Part shown: positions 1 to 5,377 of the stretch, piece by piece
Position numbering within the stretch: the stretch's first letter is position 1
Layout of the letters: every line of letters begins with the position of its first letter
Program-made: the position numbers and the translations under genes
Notes under the pieces: generated by a model
Database searches by the model: none
The model's input: the letters and a program-made list of their open reading frames with translations, nothing else
What the model was told of the DNA's origin: nothing
Source: JBCCZC01 sp039188505
Lineage (GTDB): Bacteria; Pseudomonadota; Gammaproteobacteria; Xanthomonadales; SZUA-38
DNA length: 5,377 bases
NCBI GenBank assembly: GCA_039188505.1
Contig: JBCCZC010000400.1
Span: forward strand, 1 to 5,377
Reading direction: 5' to 3'

Positions 1-451
1 CCGAATCATCCCGGACCCGTTTCCCAACGCGCAGTTCTACTGGCTCGTCGTTCTCGACCTCCAGGACCTGAGCGTTGTCGCCAACGCCACGACGACCGTC
101 GCCAGTGACGTACCGGCATCTGTTGCCGCCTACGCCGGCAAACCCGGCTATTTCCTGATCATGCTCAGCAACCGGACCTGGGCCGCGTTCGCGCCCACGG
201 GAAATCTCGCGGCGTTTCTCAGCCAGGTCGGGGCGGGACGCGCCTTCCGGCGCCTGGAGCAGCTGATCGAACAGCTGGGTACCGGCACCGTCGTCAAGTT
301 CAGCTACTGCCTCGCGGCCACGACGGACGACCGAGACGAGCCGGGCATGGAGGCGATGGATCTGAACGGGATGAGCTTCCTGACGATCAAGTTCACGCCG
401 ATCTATGATTCCGACGGCAATTTCCTCGGCTACGCCCCTGGACAGACCTGA
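1..451 (+). CDS. A1: hypothetical protein, 3' part, paralogue of A2
   Basis: The frame is open from base 2 to a TGA at 449-451, giving 149 visible residues; the start lies upstream of the window. I do not recognise the family with certainty. It aligns with the complete A2 protein at 2386-2931 with at most one short gap over its central part. Visible residues Y13-W14, D19, Y50, L52-I53, P65-T66-G67, F72-L73, G77-A78-G79, Q91, G93, G95, Y102 and L104 match A2 residues 41-42, 47, 77, 79-80, 92-94, 99-100, 104-106, 118, 120, 122, 129 and 131. The offset implies that about 28 residues are missing, so the full protein should be near 177 residues. Alternating hydrophobic stretches suggest beta strands around one helix (about residues 68-92). 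No transmembrane segment is visible. The C-terminal 40 residues diverge from A2. The next gene, GT1, starts on the base after the stop. An ATG at 161 would cut off the conserved first strand, so it is not the real start. Confidence 0.8.
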   Translation, partial: RIIPDPFPNAQFYWLVVLDLQDLSVVANATTTVASDVPASVAAYAGKPGYFLIMLSNRTWAAFAPTGNLAAFLSQVGAGRAFRRLEQLIEQLGTGTVVKFSYCLAATTDDRDEPGMEAMDLNGMSFLTIKFTPIYDSDGNFLGYAPGQT

Positions 452-454
452 TTG
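449..454 (+). promoter_or_regulatory. TGA-TTG stop/start junction, A1 to GT1
   Basis: The TGA of A1 is followed immediately, in the same reading frame, by the TTG start of GT1. There is no purine-rich Shine-Dalgarno match at a useful distance (upstream bases read GGACAGACC). Termination-reinitiation coupling is the likely way GT1 is translated. Because the frames match, occasional read-through of TGA would produce an A1-GT1 fusion; that is an inference only. Confidence 0.55.
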
Positions 455-1594
455 AAGATCGCCCTCCTAGGCAGCGCGCTGCCCGCCAGTGGCTTCGGGC
501 GGGTGCTGCGCGCGTCCGCCCGGGCCCTCGCGAGCCAGGGTCACGAAGTGCACTGGATCGGCATCGGCAACAAGCGTGACGCTTGCACGGTCCAAGGCTA
601 CCGGCTGCATCCGTGCAATCGGCACGGTGGGGACGTCTTCGGCAGCGGCGCCCTGGCCGAGCTCCACGCCGCGGTCGACCTCGACGCGGCAATCGTCCTC
701 AACGACGCCTGGATGCTGAATGCCTACCAGGAGCGAGCGCTGCATCACGAGGATGTGCCACCGCTCTTTGCCTGGATTCCAGTCGACGGCGCGATTCCCG
801 AAAGCCTGCCCCTTTCCCTGGCCGGGTTTCGCGGCGTCGCGCCGTATACGACCTTCGGGCGCGCCCAGCTGGCGAGCCGTGGCGACGGCGTGGCGGGCTG
901 GACCATCATCGGCCACGGCTTCGAGGGGGCACGCTTCGCACCGTTGCCGGACGCGGAACGCCGCGCCGACCGCGGGGCCTTGTTCCCAGCCTGGCCGCCC
1001 GACGCCGTGGTGGTTCTCAACGCCAATCGACCGATGCCGCGCAAGCATCTCGACGTCACGATCGCCGGTTTCGCCGCCGCGCTGTCCGCGGCACCAGCGC
1101 TCCGCCTGGTGCTTCACTGGGCCCATGTTCAACCTGAAGAACTGGCGCTGGGCACTGACCTGCTGCGGCATCACGGCATCGAAGACGCGGTGCATCTCTC
1201 GACCCAACAGCTCACGGACAGCGAGCTCAATCGGCTCTACAACGCCTGCGAGATTGGCCTGAACACCAGCAGCGGTGAGGGCTGGGGTCTTGTGTCCTTC
1301 GAGCACGCCATGACGGGCGCAGCCCAGGTCGTGCCCGCCAACAGCGTGCTGCCCGAACTCTGGGGCGATGGCGCTAGCTATCTGGCGTGCGATCCGATCC
1401 GACCCGATTACTCATGCCTGGAACTGGCGGTGCCGCGGATCGACGCCGTAGCGGAGGCCCTTACGGCGCTTGCCGACCCTGTCCAGCGGCAGCTAGCGGC
1501 CGACGCCAGTCGCGCGTCCGCCCGCGAACGCTGCCATTCCTGGACCACGATCGCCGACCGGTGGACCGGCTTCATCGAACACACCCTGCACTGA
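452..1594 (+). CDS. GT1: GT-B fold glycosyltransferase, GT4-like
   Basis: This 380-residue protein is predicted to transfer a sugar from a nucleotide donor; neither donor nor acceptor can be read from the sequence. The N-terminal Rossmann-like half starts at the first residue (KIALLGSALPASGFGRV) with the glycine-rich loop. An IIGHGFEG segment sits near residue 150-157. The C-terminal donor-binding half opens with NANRPMPRK at 190-198, the position of the family's R/K phosphate contacts. It carries the E-x7-E signature at E276 and E284 within GEGWGLVSFEH. All expected motifs are present, so it looks intact and active. The length is normal for single-domain GT4 enzymes. The TTG at 452 is chosen because no other start lies between the upstream TGA and the conserved first strand. 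It directly abuts the A1 stop and has no good ribosome binding site, so translation probably depends on ribosomes finishing A1. It is a paralogue of GT2, with the same motifs in the same order. It is probably cytoplasmic, as no signal peptide or membrane segment is seen. Confidence 0.9.
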   Translation: MKIALLGSALPASGFGRVLRASARALASQGHEVHWIGIGNKRDACTVQGYRLHPCNRHGGDVFGSGALAELHAAVDLDAAIVLNDAWMLNAYQERALHHEDVPPLFAWIPVDGAIPESLPLSLAGFRGVAPYTTFGRAQLASRGDGVAGWTIIGHGFEGARFAPLPDAERRADRGALFPAWPPDAVVVLNANRPMPRKHLDVTIAGFAAALSAAPALRLVLHWAHVQPEELALGTDLLRHHGIEDAVHLSTQQLTDSELNRLYNACEIGLNTSSGEGWGLVSFEHAMTGAAQVVPANSVLPELWGDGASYLACDPIRPDYSCLELAVPRIDAVAEALTALADPVQRQLAADASRASARERCHSWTTIADRWTGFIEHTLH

Positions 1595-1597
1595 GGA
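1593..1597 (+). promoter_or_regulatory. Ribosome binding site of the DUF6916 gene
   Basis: GAGGA lies four bases before the ATG at 1602 and overlaps the GT1 stop codon (TGA, 1592-1594). It supports 1602 as the start and keeps the gene in the same transcript as GT1. Confidence 0.7.
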
Positions 1598-1601
1598 ACT
1601 C

Positions 1602-1889
1602 ATGTCGACCTATTCCTTTGAATCCTTCACGGCGCTCGAGGGCGCCCCGGCCACGATCCGGGACGCGTCTGGGCAAAGCTGCTCCGCAACGGTGGTCGAG
1701 GTGACCAAGCTCCACGATTCCGAGGACGCCGATGCCGTGCAGTTCTCCGTGGTGTGGCGAGCGCCGGCCGACGCGAACTTCGGGCAGGGGTTGTGCGAGG
1801 TGACCGCCGGCGGCGAGACGTTGACCCTGTTTCTGGTGCCGGTCGGGCAGGAGAAGGACGGCCTGCTGCTCGAGGCGGTCTTCGCATGA
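1602..1889 (+). CDS. DUF6916-type small protein, 95 residues
   Basis: The protein matches, from memory of the family pattern, the DUF6916 domain. It has an N-terminal F-x-x-L-x-G/E segment (FESFTALEGA, residues 5-14), a central strand with variable side chains, then a hydrophobic FSV strand (about residues 48-50, VQFSVVWRAP). After that come a G-x-x-x-V-T-x-G-G turn and the C-terminal LFLVPVGQEKDG...EAVF ending that is typical of these proteins. The whole protein is the domain, with no signal peptide, no membrane segment and no catalytic residues evident, so a structural or accessory role is likely. The molecular function of the family is not established as far as I know. It is often found next to tail-collar (microcystin-dependent-protein-like) and GNAT genes, and here the GNAT gene follows with an ATGA overlap. 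The start is fixed by a good ribosome binding site seven bases after the GT1 stop. Confidence 0.75.
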   Translation: MSTYSFESFTALEGAPATIRDASGQSCSATVVEVTKLHDSEDADAVQFSVVWRAPADANFGQGLCEVTAGGETLTLFLVPVGQEKDGLLLEAVFA

Positions 1890-2389
1890 CGACGCTCCGA
1901 CCAATGACGGAGGCGGATCTCGACTTCCTGGCCCGCCTCTACGCCAGCACCAGGAGCGAGGAGATGGCGCAGGTTCCCTGGTCGGCGGAACAGAAGGCGG
2001 ACTTCCTGGCGTTCCAGTTCACCGCCCAGCACACCCACTACCAGGAGCACTTCGCCGCGGCGAGCTTCGATGTCGTGGAGGTGGACGGCGTCGCGGCGGG
2101 ACGCCTGTACGTGGAGCGGCGCGAAGACGAGATTCGATTGATCGATATCGCCCTCCTGCCTGATTTTCGAGGCCGCGGTATCGGCAGCGAACTGCTGGGC
2201 GACCTGATCGACGAGGCGATTCGAGCCGCCCTGCCCCTCCGCATCCACGTGGAACACAACAACCCCGCGATGCGCCTCTACCAGCGCCTGGGCTTCGAGA
2301 AGATCGACGAGCATGGCGTTTACCACCTGATGGAGCGCCCCGGCAGGGCGGCCCAGGAATCGACTACTCACCAAGGAGACCTCCAATGA
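1886..2389 (+). CDS. GNAT family N-acetyltransferase
   Basis: This 167-residue protein is predicted to move an acetyl group from acetyl-CoA to an amine; the substrate is unknown. N-terminal LRPMTEADLDFLARLY (residues 4-19) is the usual first strand and helix. IDIALLPDFRGRGIGSELL carries motif A, with the pyrophosphate-binding R-G-R-G-I-G at 95-100. NNPAMRLYQRLGF at 125-137 is motif B, including the tyrosine (Y132) that usually acts as general acid. All elements are present and the length is normal; the last 20 residues are a polar tail. The ATG at 1886 is chosen because it begins the canonical first strand and overlaps the previous stop as ATGA, with a weak GAGG ten bases upstream. The frame stays open upstream to an ATG at 1754, but that stretch would duplicate coding sequence of the DUF6916 gene and is not part of the domain. 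Its stop overlaps the A2 start. It may acetylate an A protein or a glycan made by GT1/GT2; this is inference from position only. Confidence 0.9.
   Translation: MTTLRPMTEADLDFLARLYASTRSEEMAQVPWSAEQKADFLAFQFTAQHTHYQEHFAAASFDVVEVDGVAAGRLYVERREDEIRLIDIALLPDFRGRGIGSELLGDLIDEAIRAALPLRIHVEHNNPAMRLYQRLGFEKIDEHGVYHLMERPGRAAQESTTHQGDLQ
2373..2378 (+). promoter_or_regulatory. Ribosome binding site of A2
   Basis: AAGGAG, the strongest Shine-Dalgarno match in the operon, lies seven bases before the ATG at 2386, inside the 3' end of the GNAT gene. It fixes the A2 start, which overlaps the GNAT stop as ATGA (2386-2389). The strength of the site suggests A2 is made in larger amounts than the enzymes around it. 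Confidence 0.75.
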
Positions 2390-2931
2390 GTGCCAGCAAT
2401 ATCGCGTTCAGCGCCCTGTCGCCGTTCCAGTACAACTACGTCTTCGGCGTCTGGATCGGGGATACGGGCATCCAGCCACCCTCCGCGACAACCCAGGGAG
2501 ACACCTACTGGATCCTCGTTGTCGATCGCTGCAGCCTCAAGCCGGTCTACAGCGAATACTGGGACCAACCCGACACGGCCCCGACGATCCCGGATGAATA
2601 CAACGACCCCAACTACATGCTGATCGTGGTGACGTGGGCGCTGACGACGCCCAACGTGCCGACGGGCGCCTTCTACGACTTCCTCGTCGACAACGGCGCC
2701 GGCGGTGGCCTCGACGCCATCGTCCAGGCCAACAGCCAGGCGGGCTGCGGCGTCTTTTCGGGCGTGTGCTACATCCTCGTCGGGCAACTCGGCGAGGGCT
2801 CTCCATCCGGGTACATCGGCATCGAGGACTACGCCGTGATCGGCGCCGAGGGCGGCATCTATCTCCCCATGCAGCTGGTGCCCGCGACCGTCGGGGACCA
2901 GACGATCTACACACCGACGCGGCTTGTCTGA
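2386..2931 (+). CDS. A2: hypothetical protein, complete paralogue of A1
   Basis: This is an intact 181-residue protein of a family I do not recognise with certainty. The first 40 residues are rich in aromatic residues and Ser/Thr/Pro (QYNYVFGVWIG at 15-25) and do not look like a Sec signal peptide. A core of alternating hydrophobic strands and one helix follows: TYWILVVD at 40-47, NYMLIVVTWAL at 76-86, PTG at 92-94, then helix FYDFLVDNGAGGGLDAIVQA at 96-115. Next come a CYILVG strand at 128-133, an IEDYAVIGAEGG segment near 146-157, and a strand-rich end. The plan of D-strand, conserved Y-strand, FL-helix, G-x-G, then Y-strand and IG-x-x-G resembles the ILEI/PANDER (interleukin-like EMT inducer) fold, but this is only a pattern guess. 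No catalytic residues stand out. Four cysteines are present (C49, C121, C128 and one more doubtful by eye); the visible A1 core shares few of them. It is followed by GT2, which starts within its last codons, just as A1 is followed by GT1. Confidence 0.85.
   Translation: MSASNIAFSALSPFQYNYVFGVWIGDTGIQPPSATTQGDTYWILVVDRCSLKPVYSEYWDQPDTAPTIPDEYNDPNYMLIVVTWALTTPNVPTGAFYDFLVDNGAGGGLDAIVQANSQAGCGVFSGVCYILVGQLGEGSPSGYIGIEDYAVIGAEGGIYLPMQLVPATVGDQTIYTPTRLV
2924..2931 (+). promoter_or_regulatory. 8-base overlap of A2 stop and GT2 TTG start
   Basis: The TTG of GT2 lies seven bases before the last base of the A2 stop, in a different frame. No Shine-Dalgarno match precedes it (upstream CACCGACGCGGC). 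As at the A1-GT1 junction, the rare start codon without a binding site points to translational coupling that keeps the enzyme at or below the level of its A protein. Confidence 0.5.
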
Positions 2932-4129
2932 CGGCTCTTCGGGCGTCCACCGGCGACGGCTCCTCGCCGTCGGCTGGTGGCGCGCCGGTACCGGTCTGAC
3001 GCGCGTTGCAGCGGAGCTGTGGTCCCGCCTCGCGAAACGGTGGGAAATCCACTACGCGGGCATCGGCTACGACGGGCCGGTCCGCGAGGAGAGCGGCTGG
3101 ACGCTCTATCCGACCGACTACCGGACGCGAGACGCCTTCGGCGCGCACCGCGCCGCCGAGCTCGTCGGCACAATCCAGCCGGATATCGTGCTGGCATTCA
3201 ACGATCTCTGGTTTCTCGACGCCTACCGGCGCGTGATCAGGGCGGTGTCGAAGGATGTGCGACTGGTCGCCTATCTGCCGCTGGACGGTGAGTTCGAACG
3301 GGTAGAAGACGCGGCGCCACTGGCTGGCTATGACGGCGTTATCGTCTACACCCATTGGGCCCTGGACGAGGTGCAGCGTTCGCTGCAGTCCCTTGACCCG
3401 GACCGACGGCAGATGACTGCCGCAGTGGGACACGGACTCGACTCATCGATCTTCTGCTCCCTGCCCGAGGGCCGGGCAGAGCTGCGAGAAGAGCTATTTC
3501 CGGACCTGGGCGACCCCGCGGCGGCATTCATCGCGCTCAACGCCAGCCGGCCGTCGCCGAGAAAGGACATCGCGGTCACGATCGAAGGGTTCGCCCGCTT
3601 CCTGGCCACGCTCGACGAACCGGCTCGCCGGAACGCCTTCCTGTGCCTCCACCAGGCGCTGGCCGGGCAGGTCCACCGCGACGAGCTGAGCGCCATGATC
3701 GACGGGCTGGGAATCGGTGCGCACGTGTTGACGCCCTTTGGCCAGGTCGTCGACTCGCGCCGCCTGAACGTCCTCTACAACGCCTGCGACGTCGGCATCA
3801 ACACGTCGACCGGCGAAGGCTGGGGGCTGGTGAGCCTCGAGCACGCGGCGACCGGCGCCACGCAGATCGTGCCGGACCACAGCGCCTGCCGGGAGCTCTG
3901 GCGGCACCACGGAATCCTCGTGCCGGCAATGCCGTTTCGGCCGTCCTACACGCCGCTACGGATGGCGCGCGTTTCTGCCGCTGGTGTAGCCGACGCGCTG
4001 CACGAGGCCCATCGACGGTGGCGTGCGAGGGTCGTTCCCGCATTGCCACCGGCGGCATCGATGACGTGGGATGCCGTTGCCGATCGGTTTTCCTCGGCGC
4101 TGGACGAAGCTCTCAGCCAGCGGGCCTGA
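2924..4129 (+). CDS. GT2: GT-B fold glycosyltransferase, GT4-like, paralogue of GT1
   Basis: This 401-residue protein is predicted to be a nucleotide-sugar-dependent glycosyltransferase with unknown donor and acceptor. The first Rossmann strand and glycine loop are RRLLAVGWWRAGTGLTRV at about 11-28, so it has a 10-residue polar N-terminal extension relative to GT1. Shared landmarks with GT1 in order are: an FNDLWFLDAY segment (GT1: LNDAWMLNAY), a PLDG segment (GT1: PVDG), VGHGLDSS (GT1: IGHGFEGA), NASRPSPRK at 206-214, and LYNACDVGINTSTGEGWGLV with the E-x7-E pair at E298 and E306. The end of the motif block, IVPDHSACRELW, also matches GT1. All expected catalytic and donor-binding features are intact. 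No ATG or GTG lies between the preceding frame and the first strand, so the TTG at 2924 is the best start; it overlaps A2 by 8 bases. The protein is probably cytoplasmic. The similarity to GT1, each partnered with an A protein, points to an ancient duplication of the whole pair followed by divergence. Confidence 0.9.
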   Translation: MSDGSSGVHRRRLLAVGWWRAGTGLTRVAAELWSRLAKRWEIHYAGIGYDGPVREESGWTLYPTDYRTRDAFGAHRAAELVGTIQPDIVLAFNDLWFLDAYRRVIRAVSKDVRLVAYLPLDGEFERVEDAAPLAGYDGVIVYTHWALDEVQRSLQSLDPDRRQMTAAVGHGLDSSIFCSLPEGRAELREELFPDLGDPAAAFIALNASRPSPRKDIAVTIEGFARFLATLDEPARRNAFLCLHQALAGQVHRDELSAMIDGLGIGAHVLTPFGQVVDSRRLNVLYNACDVGINTSTGEGWGLVSLEHAATGATQIVPDHSACRELWRHHGILVPAMPFRPSYTPLRMARVSAAGVADALHEAHRRWRARVVPALPPAASMTWDAVADRFSSALDEALSQRA

Positions 4130-4206
4130 CCTCGCGGACACCCGCGTTCGCGCGTTGGCAATGCAGCTCGCCCTGCTTCGACGAGGCCGTGCAATGATCA
4201 GGGTCG

Positions 4207-5377
4207 CTACGGCGTGAGCGGTACCGGTAGTGGTGCGCCGACAACGGCCGCGTTGCCAACGACGTTTCCGCTGAAGATCGTGAACGCGCCGCCGTTCGCA
4301 GCCGAGACTCCCGTATCGAGTGTGGCCAGGTAGTTTCGGAGCGCCGGACCATCCGTCGCCCCCCCAGCGTAGCCTTCCACGGCGCCGAGTCCGGAGAAGA
4401 AGTCGACCGAGATCGTTTCGCCAAACCCCATGAATCCGATGAGGTTGTTCCAGTTGTTGCCACCGAAACGCAATCGGGTTGTCGTCGCCGCCGTAGTGTC
4501 ATGACCGATGAACGCCATGGCGAACGACTGGGACACGCCGGGGAAATTGGTGAAGCTATTACCGGTGAAAACCAGGTCCAGCACCCCGCTTCGCTGATTC
4601 TGGACGGTCAGGCCGCTCTGGGCGTTGATGGCGCCGCCGCCGATCGGCGCACCCGGGTTCAGAGCCCCCCCGACTACGGTGTTGCCGTTGATCGTGATCT
4701 CGGCATCCGCGCCGTCTTCCGGCGCGATGAAGAACGCGTTGCCTCCACCTTCGCCGTTTCGAAGGTTGGCCACGGACTGGATATTGTTGTTCGTCACGGA
4801 CGCCTTGAACACCGGAGCCAAGCCGGTGGTGGTTCCCGCTGCTGCAGCTACCAGGCGGAAGGCATCGGAGATCGTGCCGTTGACCGTGTTGTTCCTGATG
4901 AACACGTGCGTACCGACGCCGTTACCGCGCGCGCTGAAGACGCTCGTGGCGATGCCAACGCTCGTGAACACGTTGTTGTCGACGATCAGGCCGTGCGCGT
5001 TGCCCGTCGAGGACTGCTGCGCGGGACCGGTGTCGATGGCTGCGCCGTTGATGTTGGTGAACGAATTCGCCAGCGCTCCGGCGCCGCCGATGATGGCGTC
5101 GAGACTGCCCCCGATGTGACGCAGATTCAGGCCCTGGAAGTCGAAATTCCGGAAGGTGCTGCCGGTGACCGTGACGTTCAGGTCGCGGTTCAGATCGTTG
5201 TCGACTTCGACCGCCCGGTCGACCGATCCGGTACTGGCGTTGGCAAAGATGTAACCGGTTGCGGTGTCGAACGTCGAGTTGACGATATTGAGTTCACCGC
5301 CCACCTCGTACGCCTTCAAGCCCGAATCCTGGACGTTGACGCCGCCGGTCGGGATCGGGCTGTCGTCGCCGATGTTC
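4207..5377 (-). CDS. Parallel beta-helix surface-type protein, C-terminal part
   Basis: The minus-strand frame is open from base 5376 at the window edge to a TAG at 4207-4209, giving 389 visible residues; the N-terminus lies beyond the window. A TTG at 5319 is inside the open frame and is not a convincing start. The sequence is rich in Asn, Gly, Thr, Val and Ala. It contains about seven repeats of a 'V-x-N/G-N-x-F/V' type, for example TVTGSTFRNF, LIVDNNVFTSV, VFIRNNTVNG, ASVTNNNIQSV, TINGNTVVGG, VFTGNSFTNF and LRFGGNNWNNL. These are the asparagine ladders of right-handed parallel beta-helices (pectate-lyase-like repeats). Such proteins are usually exported and are adhesins, autotransporter-like passengers or carbohydrate-active proteins. 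No catalytic motif can be assigned here. It ends in a proline-rich PLPVPLTP tail without an autotransporter beta-barrel, membrane anchor or PEP-CTERM motif, so the export route is unknown. The gene is convergent with the glycosyltransferase operon and therefore separately transcribed. Confidence 0.85.
   Translation of the reverse strand, partial: NIGDDSPIPTGGVNVQDSGLKAYEVGGELNIVNSTFDTATGYIFANASTGSVDRAVEVDNDLNRDLNVTVTGSTFRNFDFQGLNLRHIGGSLDAIIGGAGALANSFTNINGAAIDTGPAQQSSTGNAHGLIVDNNVFTSVGIATSVFSARGNGVGTHVFIRNNTVNGTISDAFRLVAAAAGTTTGLAPVFKASVTNNNIQSVANLRNGEGGGNAFFIAPEDGADAEITINGNTVVGGALNPGAPIGGGAINAQSGLTVQNQRSGVLDLVFTGNSFTNFPGVSQSFAMAFIGHDTTAATTTRLRFGGNNWNNLIGFMGFGETISVDFFSGLGAVEGYAGGATDGPALRNYLATLDTGVSAANGGAFTIFSGNVVGNAAVVGAPLPVPLTP

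Noticed and set aside
467..1306. 279-residue open frame on the minus strand opposite GT1
   Set aside because: It lies entirely antisense to a gene with intact catalytic motifs, is Arg/Gly/Ala-rich as expected from high-G+C shadows, and shows no family motif.
1754..1885. Upstream extension of the GNAT reading frame to an ATG at 1754
   Set aside because: It overlaps the DUF6916 gene for 130 bases, encodes Arg/Gly-rich sequence, and the GNAT domain begins exactly at the ATG at 1886.
2537..3433. 298-residue open frame on the minus strand across A2 and GT2
   Set aside because: It crosses two well-supported genes and has a low-complexity Arg/Ser-rich half typical of an antisense artefact.
4133..4146. 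CGCGG-ACAC-CCGCG hairpin between the convergent genes as a terminator
   Set aside because: The stem is only five base pairs and no T-run follows on either strand; in sequence this G+C-rich such stems arise by chance.
4130..4206. Possible small gene or RNA in the convergent gap
   Set aside because: Only 77 bases, with no start plus binding site and no convincing secondary structure.
4625..5119. 164-residue plus-strand open frame opposite the beta-helix gene
   Set aside because: It is antisense to the repetitive beta-helix protein, Ala/Pro-rich, with no recognisable domain or ribosome binding site.

Overview
This window comes from a high-G+C bacterial genome (about two thirds G+C by eye) with tightly packed genes, leaderless stop/start overlaps and TTG starts. 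The style fits a Gram-negative, probably proteobacterial, chromosome, but nothing here fixes the genus. I see no rRNA, tRNA, CRISPR array, insertion sequence or phage integration signal.

Bases 1-4129 hold six plus-strand genes that read as one operon, with almost no non-coding bases between them. In order they are: (1) the 3' part of an unrecognised gene, here called A1; (2) a GT-B/GT4-type glycosyltransferase, GT1; (3) a 95-residue protein of the DUF6916 type; (4) a GNAT acetyltransferase; (5) A2, a full-length relative of A1; (6) GT2, a second glycosyltransferase related to GT1. The unit 'A protein then glycosyltransferase' therefore occurs twice (bases 1-1594 and 2386-4129), on either side of the DUF6916-GNAT pair. 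Both glycosyltransferases start with TTG exactly at, or just before, the stop codon of their A gene, so each pair is probably translationally coupled.

Bases 4207-5377 hold, on the minus strand and convergent with the operon, the C-terminal 389 residues of a large asparagine- and glycine-rich protein. Its repeats are typical of right-handed parallel beta-helix (pectate-lyase-like) surface proteins. The 77-base gap between the two convergent genes contains only a weak GC-rich hairpin.

A working model, by inference: the operon makes small non-enzymatic proteins (A1, A2, DUF6916) together with enzymes that could modify them or a nearby surface structure (GT1, GT2, GNAT). As I recall, DUF6916 and GNAT genes often neighbour tail-collar/microcystin-dependent-protein (MdpB-like) genes, which suggests a domesticated phage-tail-like or surface appendage locus. 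No tail-collar gene lies inside this window to confirm it. The repeated A-glycosyltransferase cassette is the most unusual point.
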